Shown here: piece by piece, positions 12,900 through 27,018 of the stretch
How positions within the stretch are numbered: the first letter of the stretch is position 1
How the letters are laid out: every line of letters begins with the position of its first letter
From: Plasmodium malariae
Taxonomy: Eukaryota > Apicomplexa > Aconoidasida > Haemosporida > Plasmodiidae
DNA length: 64,000 bases
Assembly: GCF_900090045.1 (NCBI RefSeq)
Contig: NC_041784.1
Location: 1,900,001 to 1,964,000, forward strand
Reading direction: 5' to 3'
The notes under the pieces: model-generated
What the model was told of the DNA's origin: nothing
Seen by the model: only the letters and a program-made list of their open reading frames with translations
Database searches by the model: none
Translations under genes and position numbers: made by a program

Positions 12900-14679
12900 T
12901 TATTAATAAACAAAAAGAAAATATGTTTAACAACATCAATTATTCATCAAATTAATGAATTATATATATAAGTAAACGTTTAGCAGGATTTTATTATATA
13001 ATATTCTAATTTTTCAAAACATACTTTACTAATTATTTAAGATTTAATATAAATTTTTAAAATAAGTTAAATAATATTTTATTTGAAAGTATTTAGTATG
13101 AATTAATAACTAAAATTCTTAAATAATAGGATCAATGAAAGAACAATAAATAATAATCCATTTTATTTGTCAGGAAAAAAGTATAAATAATTTAAAACAT
13201 CAAAAACGTAACAATGTTAGATTTTGTAGATTAATCTTTTTTGTAAATTCAAAAATAATATTTTAAATTTAATTATTTTTCTTTTTTTAAAACTTTTTTT
13301 AATTATTTCCTGGGTATAATAATATGTTTTTGCGAAAAAAGTAGTATAAATTTTTATTTCAGTTATTACAATAATTTTTGTGAATATCATATTTGTATTG
13401 TTATCATACGCATGGATACAGAAAAATTTATACATAGGAAGTAGAAATACTTGAGAATATTATATTTTTACTGTTAGTTGTGTTTTAAATAAAATACTAT
13501 ATATTTATATATTTACGTTGAATTATTATTCTTAACTTTTAAAATATATCCTGATATTATGTATATGTATAAGAATAAATGAAAAAGAATACTTTGATAG
13601 TGAATATAACAATATAAAAATTAATAAATTATATATATTATTAAATTTAATGTTGTTCTTTTTAATTTGTCATATACATATTATTCTCTCTATATATTAT
13701 ACTTATTTGTAAATATTTTTCATTCATATACATTTATATTAATGTTATTATATGTAATATTCTTGTAAGAACATTAATTTTCTTTTTTTTTAAATTTATT
13801 TATATTTTTTTTAAATATATATATTTTATTAATAAAAAAGGAAAAAATTAAGTATATTAATTTTAAACTCTTCATTTATAAAATATGATATAAATTAATG
13901 GTTACTAAAAAATTAAAAATTTTAAGTGTGCCAGTAAAATAAAAATAAATATGCTTTTATTTAGTGTCAAATTATATATTTTTTTAAATATTAGAGTAGT
14001 ATCTGATAAATTTTATCTTTTTAATTTATAATAGATAATATATATTTCATGTTTTATAATTTATACAACACGAAGTTATGTACAAATTATTTCCTTTTTC
14101 ATTTATTATTTACTGCAATTATATTATTATAATGTTCAATATTATTTAATATTAATTAATATTTTTTCAAAATATAATATTTATAGTATTATATTTATTA
14201 ATATGCCTTCATAATTTATATAAGTAATGATTCTCTCTAAGTATTTATAACAAAGTGTTTTCTATAATCTATACTGTAAATAAACGCATTTTTTTTTTTA
14301 AATATTAAAGAAAAATATATTTTTTTAATTTTATTTTTAAAGGAATAATGGAAGAATTATTGAATTTCTAAATTATATTGCATAGTTAAATTACATATTT
14401 TGAACAATTTTTAATGAATGCGAACTGCGTTATTTTAACGAATGTTTGTATTTTAAAAACAGTATTAAAAATTCGTTAAAAAAATTTTGAAGTTATTTTT
14501 GTTTATATTGTAAAGAGAATTATAGTTATAAATATTTTAATTATACATTTATATGAAAAAAAAAAGATAAGAAAGTAAAATATAAAAAATAAATATTCTA
14601 TCCTTTATAAGTAAAAGTATGTTATATAATTGTTTCTTTTTTCATAATTGAGTATATTTTAATATTAAAAATCTATGTC
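12900..14679. other. Intergenic A/T-rich sequence
   Basis: No gene seen. A 72-codon open frame on the minus strand (13217-13435) is lysine/isoleucine/phenylalanine-rich and has no family motif. The last few hundred bases form the 5' flank of the exported-protein gene at 14680 and share loosely similar wording with the flank before the 39833 gene, such as ATTTTGAAYAAT and AAATATTAAAAATTY-like strings. Confidence 0.5.
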
Positions 14680-15568
14680 ATGGAAGAAAAATGCAAGTTA
14701 CACTTCTATATTAAAATATGTACTTTGTTTCTCTTAACTTGGACATGTTATTTTTACAATAATATGGTACGCTAATATTATTTATAAGGATATATGAATT
14801 ACACGTATTTTTTTTGGTATCTTTTTATTAATAATTTTTGGTAAAATAAAATTACTTATACTTTTATATCATGGATATTTGCTTTTATAGAGGATATATA
14901 ATGAATGTTTGAATGAGAAAATCTATAATGATATAAAATTGGTTACAAGAACTTATCGTTTACTAGCAAAGCATAAACAGGGAAGGTGTTCAAATATTGC
15001 ATCGATAAAAGTGAAGAAACCAAATAATAGAGAATACGAAAAAGAAGGCATGTACAATAATGAAAAAGTATATAAAGGAAAAAATAAACCACTAAATGAA
15101 CATTCATTAAATGTTGCAGTAGAATATGGACAATCTAGGAAAAACAGGTCTTATTTGTGCAACAGAGAGAATTCATGTTCTGGAAAAAGAATTTTGGATA
15201 GCATGTACTATAAAAATAAAGTCAAGTATTCTACAAATTCTGATTTTAAATTTTTAAAAGACAGTATAAAAGGAAAAGGATCTACGCTTTGTGCTTTATT
15301 GGGTTTCCATGGATTAATTGGAATAATATTAATTATTTTAGAACATACAAAGTCTTTGAAAAGTATTACTAGTGATATATGTAAAGACATTGGTTTAAAT
15401 TCAACAGCATTGGGATTCGGTATATTAACATTTATAGTTATACTAGCGACTATTTATCTCATCAAAATAATTATAAAATTTGTAGAGATAATAAATAAAA
15501 AACGTGAAATACTTAATACGGCATATCCTCCTTTTCATAAAGACTTTTATAACAGTTATAGTGTATAA
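14680..15568 (+). CDS. Plasmodium exported protein, two-TM small subtelomeric family (fam-l/fam-m-like)
   Basis: Two exons: 14680-14766 (29 codons) and 14891-15568, joined by a 124-bp GT-AG intron in phase 0, giving 254 residues. Exon 1 is a hydrophobic signal segment, MEEKCKLHFYIKICTLFLLT, followed by WTCYFYNNM. An alternative ATG at 14675 runs quickly into a stop, so 14680 is preferred. Residues 49-55 read RTYRLLA, the usual position of the PEXEL-like export motif in these families, although the fifth position is K and not the canonical E/Q/D. A charged, low-hydrophobicity region follows. Transmembrane segments are at about 161-180 and 201-227, with a charged C-terminus. The block YYKNKVKYSTNSDFKFLKDS is shared with the pseudogene at 51303. 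No premature stops are present. The reading frame and splice sites are clear; the exact subfamily name is uncertain and the function is not known. Confidence 0.85.
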
Positions 15569-16006
15569 TTCCTTAAGTTATAAAAGGACATAACATATAT
15601 AGAATTGGTTATATTTCGTAAGTTCAACTGCATGTGCCTGTTCTTTTTAATTCGAAAAAGTATAATTATGAATATAAAATTTTTTTGTTATATTAAATGA
15701 TTTAACGTTTTTCGTTTTATGTTATAATGTCAACCTAAAAATATATTTCATATGCAAATTTCTGTATTTAAAGAAATTTTTTTGAAAAAAATATATATAT
15801 GTAACTTAATATATTAAATTATAATTTATATAATTTTAGTGATATTATTTGTTAATTAATGTTACTTCAATTAATAGTCTTAATTTTTTATCTTTTTCTT
15901 GTTTTAAATATATATTTTATAAGTGATTTAAAAAAATGAATTATCCGTTTAAAATTAAAAATAGATATATCCTGTTTATTACATAATGAAACGAAATAAA
16001 AACAGT

Positions 16007-16049
<43 letters not shown>

Positions 16050-16970
16050 AATTATTGAAGAAAACGTAGTATTTATTCTTCAAAAAAAAAAACTTTATAG
16101 CAAATACATTATATCAAATATATTATTTTAATTCGTTTTAATATATATTTTAATATTTTTTTTTTTTGCATTGTATAAATGTAAATATATAATAAGATAT
16201 TATCCCTTCAAAATAGAATTATGAGTTTAGGGATAATTGTTAATATTTTGATTTTAGTATTGTTTATATTTTACCTTATTTTATTAGCTTATGCATTCTA
16301 TAAAATATACAGTTAATTCTTTTTTAATAACAAAAATATAAACTTCAAAAATTTAGATAATTGTAATATATTAGTTTTTATATTCTTAAAAAAAAAAGTT
16401 TTATGATATAGAATTTGAATTTTAAAAATATTTTTTTAATATGTAAAATAATTTTTTTAATTTAAATATTATTTGTTTAATATGTAAATAGAAGAAAATT
16501 TTTATTAATAAAATTATTTTTTTTATAAAAAATAAATTATCAATATATTGAATTTGTAGGTAAACTAAGCAAATAGTTTATATAGATCAATTCTGTTGAA
16601 AATGTTTTAAGTTGATATTACATAAATTAATTAGGAATGAAATGTTAGCTTAATATTTTTATTTTTTTTGTTATTTACCTTTAAAAGCATAAAATGTAAA
16701 TATATATATATATTATATGGTTAAATTAAAAATAATGATTAAAAAATTATAATAAACAAAATAGTATTTTTATATTTAATAGAAACTTGAACCAAATGAT
16801 GAACTGTTTCTTCTATATTAAATTTACTACTTTAAAAAAATCGTTATGAAAAATAAAATTGAGTACCTCCTTATTGTAAAAATATTTTTATTTATTCTTT
16901 TAATATATACATGTTAATGTTTCAAAAATATCATATAATTTCAAGAATAAATATTTTTTGTTTTATTATT
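15569..16970. other. Intergenic A/T-rich sequence
   Basis: No gene is supported. The first 100 bases form the 3' flank of the upstream gene and contain TGCATGTGCCTGTTCT, which resembles TGCATGTGTCTAGTTAT in the flank of the related pseudogene at 51303-52144. The rest is A/T tracts, including the (AT)n run at 16012-16047. Confidence 0.55.
16012..16046. repeat. (TA)n microsatellite
   Basis: Perfect TA dinucleotide run of about 35 bp, visible directly. Confidence 0.9.
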
Positions 16971-17690
16971 TAGTATGTGATATTAAGTATGATCTAATAA
17001 TTTCCCTATCTAAATTAATAGCAAATATGCAGATATATGGTAAGAACCAAGATAATATATAGTTATATAGAATAATTAAAATTAATATCTGTTCTGAAAT
17101 TTCTAATTTGATTATTACAACTGCATCTGAAATTTTTACGTGAAGCAAGAAAAGATCCTGACTTTTTAAAATATAATATGTATAATAATGCATATGTAAC
17201 TAGTTCTAAGGAGATCATAACAGTGGAGTTCTATTAGGTACCTGAATAAAAGAATAATTTCCTTTCAATTTGTCTGATACTTTAGGTATTATTATGTTAC
17301 TTTCTATTATATTTATAGAAATAAGTATTATATTTTTTCCTTTGTATACAGTAAATAATAGTGAAATATAAAAGTATATATGGAATTTGTCACTTATATA
17401 ATTTACTTTAGCGGAAATTTTATAATTATAAAATAAATTTATATGTGTTTTTTATTTATCATATATAGATTTGCTTACTACTTCGGATGTAATATGTATA
17501 AAAGGGTATTTAAAGAGAGATGGTAAATTAATTATAGTGCTTGAATGTATTTATGATTTATTACCTAACGGCTAAAAGTTTCACTATTAAAATTAAAAAT
17601 TCAGCCTAATTCGTGTGTCTTAACTTTATGTTTAAATAATCTTGTTACAGTGTTGCATAGAATATATACCAGATAAAAACAAAAATTCTA
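16971..17690 (+). pseudogene. Unidentified decayed coding sequence in two patches
   Basis: Plus-strand patch 1 (16971-17190) starts just after an AG and reads VCDIKYDLIISLSKLIANMQ, then IYGKNQDNI, a stop, and LYRIIKINICSEISNLIITT followed by ASEIF. Patch 2 (17468-17690) reads DLLTTSDVICIKGYLKRDGK, then LIIVLECIYDLLPNG, and further on CCIEYIPDKNKNSI. Between them is about 250 bp of A/T-rich sequence that could be a former intron. Several stops interrupt both patches. The composition is protein-like, but I cannot name the family. A 75-codon minus-strand open frame over 16966-17193 is the complement of patch 1 and is not called. Confidence 0.33.
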
Positions 17691-18231
17691 TACTTTTTGT
17701 ATATTACGTTAAATTTTTAATTATATTTAACTGAAAGAAGATAAATGATAATAAAACGTTAAAGTTATATAAAATATATATATATTCATTTTATTTTCTG
17801 AATAGTGCTTTTGTTTTTAGAATTTTTTTCTTTTATTTTGCATAATAATATTACTATTTTTTTTTTTAAGCATTTGTTTCTTTTCTTCTTTTTTAATACT
17901 TATTTAATAAACTTATCTATATATTATTATATAAGAAAATGATTATTTATTTCACAATCTTGTGATATATATTTATGTTTTAATGTTATGTACTTTTCAA
18001 TCTAATGATAATTTCATATATAAGTGTATTTTCGTGCTACTGACACTTACAGTAGTATTACATTTATGTTAACCTTTTTTTTTTTTTTTTTTTATAAATT
18101 TTATGCACATTTATACATTACTTATTTTTTATTTTATCTTATTTATTAATAAATATCCACTGATAAGTAACTTTTACACCACTGAGTATTAAATTTTCTA
18201 TTAAAAATAATATAAACTGTAACATTTTTTA
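17691..18231. other. Short intergenic stretch
   Basis: Nothing coding seen; T-rich, with a 19-base T run at 18075. It lies between an unidentified plus-strand remnant and the 3' end of a minus-strand pir pseudogene. Confidence 0.5.
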
Positions 18232-19206
18232 TCAGGGATCTCCTTGAATTTGATACCCTATACGATGAAAACTTCCTTTATGATTTTTACCTACTTCTTT
18301 ATTTATATTTTGTAAGGATTCTCTTATTTTTGCAGGTTCGTTAAATTCATCTATTTTTTTTTCGTACGTAAGAGATTATTAAACCATGATTTCATTCTTG
18401 TAAACAATATGAAAAAAAACATGTATATACACCTAAATATGTAACTGTTTTATTTTGGTAATTTACTGTGAAAATGAAAATTCTTATTGTGCTAGAATAT
18501 TCACACTAAAAGGTATAATTTTTATTAATCTTATATAAAAAGAATAAAATGATAGGCGGTAGTAATGAGATAGCTGTGGTTAAGTTAACAGGAAATACAT
18601 AATCTATTTTTGTAGGAGGTAATATTTGTGGTATACCAGAACAAGAAGTCACACCGCGCACTTTAATATCATATGCTTTCTTAAAATTGAATAATTCCTC
18701 ACAAAAATGGCCTCTACATTTTTTTGACATTCTTTGTAATTTTGAATTTAAAATTTATAAATATTATATATATTTTTACAAGAATTTCTGTTTAGTACAT
18801 CGTCATGACTGTTTAATATGCTAAAATAATTATGATAATTATTTAGTTCTTTAAGATTATGTAATATATCAGATAGAAATTGTTCGAATTTTTTCTTATA
18901 TATATTACCTAATTTGGATGAAAATTAATTGTATTTATTAAACTATCTATGATCCTTTTTATATTTTTCTTCTGAATTTATCCGACAATTCAAGTATTTG
19001 CAGTATTAGTATATATCAGAATTATGATAATTCCTTATTTGATATAAATATATACAAAATCTTGACTCAATTTGGTAAATTCAGATATCGTATGTTTATC
19101 ACATCCCTTTCTAGAATTTTCCATACTTCCCTTATACAGATTATCATGGATAACTTTCTCAAATTCCTCTTTATATTTAAGATATAATTTAACACAGTTA
19201 TCATAA
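18232..19206 (-). pseudogene. PIR family pseudogene on the minus strand
   Basis: Read on the reverse complement from 19206 down, the order is: DNCVKLYLKYKEEFEKVIHD, KGCDKHTISEFTKLSQDF, then after stops and shifts CKYLNCRINSEEKYKKDH, KKKFEQFLSDILHNLKELNN, NRNSCKNIYNIYKF, KECQKN, and at 18730-18506 CRGHFCEELFNFKKAYDIK ending in the transmembrane segment SLLPPIILFFLYKIN. The last exon (about 18398-18232) gives SWFNNLLRTKKKIDEFNEP and ends SFHRIGYQIQGDP before TGA. The CKYLN...N.EEKY, KKFE.FL and SWFN...RIGYQ signatures, the Cys spacing and the late transmembrane helix are pir hallmarks. There are at least four stops or frameshifts, and the last-exon acceptor lacks a clear AG. The N-terminal exon was not found. 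It has the opposite orientation to the other confidently called genes in the window. Confidence 0.8.
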
Positions 19207-22200
19207 AAATAAATGAAAAAAATAAAATAACAGTAATAATATATAAATTCTAAAAATCATACTTTCATGAATAAAAATATTTATTTCATTTATATAAAAA
19301 GGAATTTTTGAAATAAAATGATATATATAATTATTATATCGAAAGGATAAATTTTACGTTGATCTGTGAATTGTTAGATTCCAATGAATATAATTTATGT
19401 GAATTAAATAACCAAAATTAAAGGGGTATCATATTTTATATTTATATAAATGAAAGAAATATATAATATGTTTACTTATGTGGTGTATTCCTCTTTTTCA
19501 TACATAGAATTTTAAGAAAATTTTTCCTAGTAATATATCCTATTTATTTTTTATTAATATTAAAATGAGGTTGCACAGTTAATACAGTATAAAATAAAAG
19601 TTTTTAATTCATAATTTAATAATAATAAACACAGAATTACTTTATTGTAATTAAAAAAGGGTCTGGAGTAAATGTACATACTTATTATATTATTAATAAG
19701 GCTGATATAATTGTACTGGTATGTTATACAAAAAAATAAATTAATTTTAGTGCATTATTATATAAATTACCCACTATATTCTAATATTTATTTAGTAATC
19801 CTTTTTGAACTTCTAAAATATTATAAATAGATATGTATTAATATTTATAAGGTATAAATTTTTCTCTTTTATTTTGTTATTATTTTTTTTTTTTTGTTAA
19901 TAGCTTTCATATTATTTGATTTAATATTTATAAGAAGTTTTAATAGTATATATATTGATTAAGAAACTGAACGTGACGAATATTTCTAAAATTAAAATTT
20001 AATTAAATGAAAAGTAATTTAATTAAAAGGAAGTACATTATAGGAAAGGAAGTGTCTATTTTGTAAATTAAAAATGTGCCACTCAAAATTTTGTTTTAAT
20101 TGTAAGTGTAACATTCCATAAATAGATTATATCTTATAATTATAAAATAATCTATTAATTCCCTTCATTCCATTATATATGAAAGTTAAAGTTTTACTTT
20201 CTTTCTTAGAACTTTCAGCGTGTATAATATGTATTTATATATTTAACATTTAAATATATGCAGGAAAATTAAATATTTTATTACTATAAACTGATTATAA
20301 TTATATATAAAAAATAAAAAAAAAAATTTAATATGACTACTTATATGAAATTAACTGTTTTTTACTTCACGATAAGTGAAGTTAAAGTAGTAATATAATT
20401 ATTATAATTGTTAAGTGTTTTTTAATGTTATTTTACAGTGAATATTCTTTGTTCCATATTTTATTACTTTTCATAATATTAGTTATAGGTTCTCTTCATA
20501 TTATTGTATTAGGTTGTTTACAAAAATAATATATATTTTTTTATTTTTATAAATGCGTTTTATTTAATTAAATAGAACTGTGAGGATTTAATTATATATT
20601 ACCTTATTAATACAAATAATTGTAACCGAATAAACAACAGTAGATTTATGTGTACACTTTTATAATGATTATAATGCAATTATTTTATATTATATTATTT
20701 GTGCATAATGAAATTTTATTGTAAGATTTTGGTGTATGTAAACACATTTTTTAAAGTATTATAAAAACTTTTGTAAATAACATAAATATCTGAGCATCAA
20801 TTAATTATATACAATATATTTTTTATTTTCTTATACTTATGTATATTTTATCAAAAATGTACTATCACTTTTTATATTATTGTATTTGTTCGTTAGTTTA
20901 AAATGTAATTTTATATTTATTTCTGTGAATTATTTTTTGTATAGTTTTTTAGTGTTTTCATTATCTTAGAAAAAATTATACTACTTTAGAAATGTTCTAA
21001 ATGATGTTTCCTTTATATTGAAATTTCAACTCTTTTAATATTCTATTGCATGTAATAATAAGCACTTTATTTATATTAACTATATATCTTTTTTTTATTT
21101 TTTAAATATAATATTACGCTTATAATTAAAGAAATGATAAATGAATTAATGGGAAATAATTTATGAATAAACGATTAATATGTTAATTAAGAAAATTCAT
21201 GATATGAAATGAAAACGCTTTCATTTTTTATTTTTCTTGAAGTATATTTAGACTTAATGTAAGATAGTTTTGCGGTGAAATATCAAGAAAGACATATTTT
21301 AAAAAAGTAATCTATATCTCTTCATAATTATATGTGTTTAAAATGTATCTTCTCTAACTTGACTAATACCACTGTATGAATTATTAAATATATAAATAAA
21401 AATAGAAAAAACACAAAACTTGTACATTTTATTTCTTATGCTTTATTATGACAGTAAAAACGAAAATATCATATATCCATGTATTAATAATAATAGTAAT
21501 TAACATTACAATACGTTATAAAAGAAGCTGTTATTATGAATTACATATGTAGACATTATTAAACTAGAATGGTGTTATTATCATATATATTTAATCTGAA
21601 TAATTCCTTAGGATGTTTAACTAAAGTAATATATTAACAAAAAAAGACAGAATAAAAATTAAGAAAAAATCAAGTAATATTTATAGTTATAAAAAATTAG
21701 ATTTAGTTAGTATGTATCTTAGCGCTTTTCAGTATAACAATATCTATTTTATTTTATATTATAAAATAAATGAATATGTTTAAATGTTCATCCCCAGTAT
21801 TTCACTTAATGATAGAAAAAAAAAATATGTGATGTATCATTTATTAAATTCTTAAAAAAGTTGAATTTTTATTCATTATAATAAATGTATAATGATTAAA
21901 TATGTATATCATATTAATCAGATAAATTATTAAACATGACTATCGACAATTATTCATTATACTTCAAATTAACGCGGTCATGTACATTTTTGAAATGAAA
22001 GCACGCATAATTTTCTTTCGTGCGTATTTTCAAAATAGAAAAAAGAATTTATAAATATATGCAATTATTTGTAACATATTTATTTTATTTATTAGGAAAT
22101 CATATTTTATTGGTGAATTACATATAATCATGTGTGAAATAATTTCATAATAGATTTATTTTATATGTGTATTAATAGCTCATCCATTTTTTTTTCTTCC

Positions 22201-25200
22201 TAAATAGTCTTATTATATCAATATATATGTGGTTAAAAGATATTAAATCAACACTCACAATCATTAATATTAGAAATTTTTTTTTTTTTACTTCTTCGGT
22301 AATTTCTATAAAAATGTGTTCATATATTTTTTTCAAATTTTGCTCTCATTTTAACTTCAATAAATAATAATTTTATATTTCTATCAATGTAAGACAATTG
22401 AATTTTTATCATATGGAATGTAAATAATTATTATATGTACACCCTAACACAATTTATACGAAGAAGTTTCTTTTCTTTTATTTTAAGAATACTTTTAAAT
22501 ATCATTTGTAATGTTTCTTAAGCTTTATATATCGTGTAAATAATTTGAACAATTATATTATTTTATATTTTTATATATTGCAACTGTTTCTTGAAATTAC
22601 TTTTTTCCCTTATGTGATCTATTGATGCACATTCAAAAGTAAATATATTTCATAGTTAAAATAATTCATTTTAAAAATAGTAATGGTAATTAAAGTTTAT
22701 GTACGAATCTGTTGGGGATAAAGTTAATCTAATGTATTCTTGAAAATAGTAAGGAATAACTAAGCATATACCCTTAAATAATGAAAATATCTTTATGTTA
22801 AAGCAATATAATTGAACGAATGCCACATACACATCCCTAAAAACAGATTTAATAACTAGTATTTCGCAAAGGGAAATATATTTTTTTCTGCATTAGTGTT
22901 AATTACAGTGGTTAAAATTACTATTTTTTCTAAATATAAAATTCATTTTATTAGAGTTATTTTATTTTGATTTTACATATTTTTATTCTATTATATTTTA
23001 TTATATGAATGAAATTAAAGAAAATCATATTCTCTATATTTAAGTAGCTATTAAGACATAAATATATAAATTCAACTTATATGATTTTTCCCTTTGATAT
23101 AGGGTCTTAAACGATCTTTTGATAAATAATATATCAAATATAATTTCTTATATAAACATAAATATGTGATATATTAAAATGAATTTATTTTAATTTCCAT
23201 TTATACTAGTTTTTATATCATGAAATAATTAAGGTGATATATGTTAGCACAAGTAATACATTATTCTGTTCCATGGAAAATAAATATTTTGAAGTATTTT
23301 GACAAATACTAATTGCGGAAGTAATCTATTAAAAACGATAATTTTAATAAATTCCAGCAGTATATGTTAAGGAGTAATAAAAATACAAAAATAATGAATA
23401 TATATGACAATTTAGTATTAAGAAAAAGTTACATTTTTATACATTTATATTTTTTCCTTTGTATTTAAATGCTTAAAAAATATATTTAAAATAAACAAAC
23501 ATGATAAATTCTTCTAATAATTTAATTATCTTAATTTATATAATAATGTAGTATTTACAAATCCTTTTATTCCGTGATGAATATCGTACATGTTATAAAG
23601 TTAATAAGGAATAATTTTAATTATATAACACTGTTACTTCCATGCTACTTAATGAACAAATTTGTATATGGTGTACAATTTTGTTGTTATAAAATAAAAA
23701 AGTATTAACACAAAAAAATAGAATAATTCAAATTATACATAGTGATTGTTAATAGAAAATTGTTTGAAATTTCTTTTAACTTGTGTAAATGGACATATAT
23801 TAATACATAAAAGTATGGATGATTACTGTGAAATTACAAAATTCCAATTTTATGGATCTATTGAATTTTAAAATACAAAAAATTAATAAAGTTATTTCAT
23901 AAAATATTATACATTACTTTTTATTTTATTTCTATTAATTTAATGTCAGAAAAGTCATTTTATTTCTATAAGATAAATTATTAAAAAAAAATTTATATAT
24001 GAATTATTCTCTCTGGTGTTGAAATGTTCTGGATAATATTTGAGAATGGGAAGTGATTTTCTGAGTAAAAAGTACAGCAAAAAAATTTTCATTAGTTAAT
24101 TAAACTAAATATATATTCTCATGCTTATTTCATTTACAAAGTACCAATTAAAATATAAAGTATGGCTGAATGAGCCTTAAATTAATAAAAAATGGAACTT
24201 CAATAAAATAAAGATAGCTACTGTATTTATTTTTATTTTGAATTCCATATATTAGTGTATTTTGTTCATTATTATGTTAATAATAATATTATAAATAATT
24301 TTTCCGTTATGCAAAAACGAACAAATGCGCACTAAATTAAATTTTTTTTTCTCTTTTTAATTTATTTTTTTTTTAATTTATAGTTGTAATATTTATGATA
24401 AAGTGAAAAAGAAAAAAAAAAATGAATTTTATTTTGTGTGTGCATGAAATATTTCATTTAATAATATTTTTTTTTTATTTATTTTATTTTTTATTTATCG
24501 TTTTTAATATTATTTATTTTTTATATTTATTTATATATATATATATTTTTTTTTAATATCTTTTTTATTATTTTGTTTTATTATTTTACGAAAATCATAG
24601 CTTTATACTGCAGTTTATATAATATATTTATTTAAAAGTGATAAAAAATTCGTAACAATTCATGAGAATTGTTGATGCTTTTTCGATAGTATATAATAAA
24701 TAAGTTATTTATTTAAAAAATTGTGTATAATATTAAAATTACTTTGTACAATATGTAAATTATTAACGTAATATAAAAAGAAACGTTGCAAGTATAAAGA
24801 GTAGTACATAACAAAAACAGATATTTAATTAATAATTATATTTAGGAAAAATAGTTGTTTAAATAGCAAATTATATTTTTATTCTTTTTTATTTAATATG
24901 CATAAATACACAAAATAAGAACTGCAGTATATATTATTAGAAAGAGGCGCTTACACATTTAAATTTTTAGTGCACATTATTTCATACTAGAATTAATAAT
25001 TATCTGTTTAGTATAATAGAGAACACGTCCTTAAAGTATAAATTATCTTCAAAATAATTTGAAAATTTTTTTTTGATGATAAATATATTTTATGTTCATT
25101 CTTTTTGTTACACAGTTATAGTCTCATAATACTATATAAAGAACTCGTTTAATTTTTTTTTGCACAAAATATGAAATAAATTATAATTATCAAGATTATA

Positions 25201-25369
25201 GTAATAATAAATATGAGATAGGATATATGTATTCAATTTATATCGTTCAACCCTACATAATTACATATTTTCGTTCTTTATATAAGATGTTTAATGTAAT
25301 ACTCTACAGTTGTAGCGCAGATTTTTAAAAATTTGATTACACATTTTATCGTATATCTGTTAAATTAAT

Positions 25370-26070
25370 TATCATATTATAAAAATGATTATATTTGTTT
25401 TAATTCTACATTAATATATAACTTATTTTTATAGTTACTAGTTTTCAGAAAATACAATGAAAATTTTATTTTTCAGTATACATAGTAATGGTGTTATATA
25501 TATATATATATTTTTAATGAATTGCACTTATTTATATATGTTATATGGATAGTTTTCTTATAATAAATATTATATGCCCTAACTATGTGCTAAACTTGTA
25601 TAATAATAGTAATATTGGTTTTGTACTTAATATGAATGTAATTTTATATTTTCTTTATATTCTAATGACAATGTATAAGCTTCAATAAAATAATTATTTT
25701 TTAACCTTCTGTTTTTTTTTTTTTTTTTAACTTATTAAACTAACTACTTAGCATCTTTTATATAAACTCTTTACAGTTCGGTTAGAATTATACTCATGTG
25801 TATACTATTACTCTTGTAATTATACCAATAAAATTTTTTATTCTAACATTTATTTTATTTGATATTTAAGGTACCATTTAATTAATTTGTCGAAGCCTCC
25901 ATTTCATATGAACAAATATATCTATTAATAACAATTCATAAATTGTAATTTTGTACTGTACGATACGTCATACCGTATTGGAAGTTATTATAATAAGTCT
26001 GGTATATATGCAATACCACTTATCGATATTAGCTTATTTTGTTCATCTATATATTTCCATGTGTTTACTT
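25370..26070. repeat. Non-coding duplicated block, copy 2
   Basis: Partner of the block at 3700-4400; see that entry for shared strings. Both copies are on the same strand and in the same order, offset by about 21.6 kb. Boundaries were estimated by eye and may extend further upstream. Confidence 0.5.
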
Positions 26071-26958
26071 TTTTTCTTAATAAATACAACAGAAAAATCT
26101 AGATGAAGTATATCAATTTTTAAAAAGATTGAATATTTGTAAATAATATATTAATGCAAAACAGTAATATTATATAGTAGTAAATTAGAGGGATTGTAGA
26201 AGTATATTCACATTTCTAATTGGAATAATTTGTAGTGTTGGCAAAAGTAAAAATTAGGAAACTCCTGTAATAAATGATAATGTTATTATTGGAAATTCAT
26301 AGATGAATTCATATCAGATAACATGAGTATTCCTTGTTCTGGTGTTTGACACCAATGAAAGAATATTTTATAGAAAATAGGATTAATTTATATTGACTAT
26401 TCTCGTGCACACCATTTACAAATTTTTAAATTGTTACCTTTTTGCATTTAGTCATATGTATTTTATAAGTACCATAATCATTTTTAATGTATTGTATTTA
26501 CGTAGAAATATTATTACCATTTTGTTTTATGCAATCATTTTTATAACTATTATATAATTAATTATATTTTTCATGATAGATAAGAAGATATTATGTAAAA
26601 ATTGTATTATGGGAACTTTTTAGAAAAAGTAAAACATATAATTTATATGATGAATTAAAAAAAAGGAAATAAATTAAAACATTTTTTCTAAGGTGTAATA
26701 GCTTAGGTTTTTTTATGTAAATTGTACTGATTATATTAGATATATTCATTATAATTCATAATAATTCAATTTTTATATAACTATCTTATTTTTTTTTAGA
26801 TTATGTAATGGTACATATAATGTAAATATAAATATAATATAAACTAAAATTTAATATTATTTTATATTTAATTTGTTTCATTATTATGCACTAATATTAA
26901 TAATATTATGTATTAAATATAAATAAAATTTAATTCGAAATATATGTAAACGCTTTTA

Positions 26959-26960
<2 letters not shown>

Positions 26961-27015
<55 letters not shown>
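26961..27015. repeat. Long (AT)27 microsatellite
   Basis: Uninterrupted AT repeat of 55 bp, the longest dinucleotide run noticed in the window. It lies about 1.3 kb upstream of the gene starting at 28325 and is likely to be length-polymorphic between isolates. Confidence 0.92.

Positions 27016-27018
<3 letters not shown>

Noticed and set aside
13217..13435. 72-codon minus-strand open frame
   Set aside because: Lys/Ile/Phe-rich chance translation in an otherwise non-coding region.
20364..20382. Perfect 7-bp hairpin with a 5-base loop
   Set aside because: A stem this short is expected by chance in 64 kb, and no gene or terminator context is present.
26340..26370. Short GC-richer patch near 26.3 kb considered as coding or ncRNA
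   Set aside because: No frame extends it and no fold or family motif could be supported by eye.
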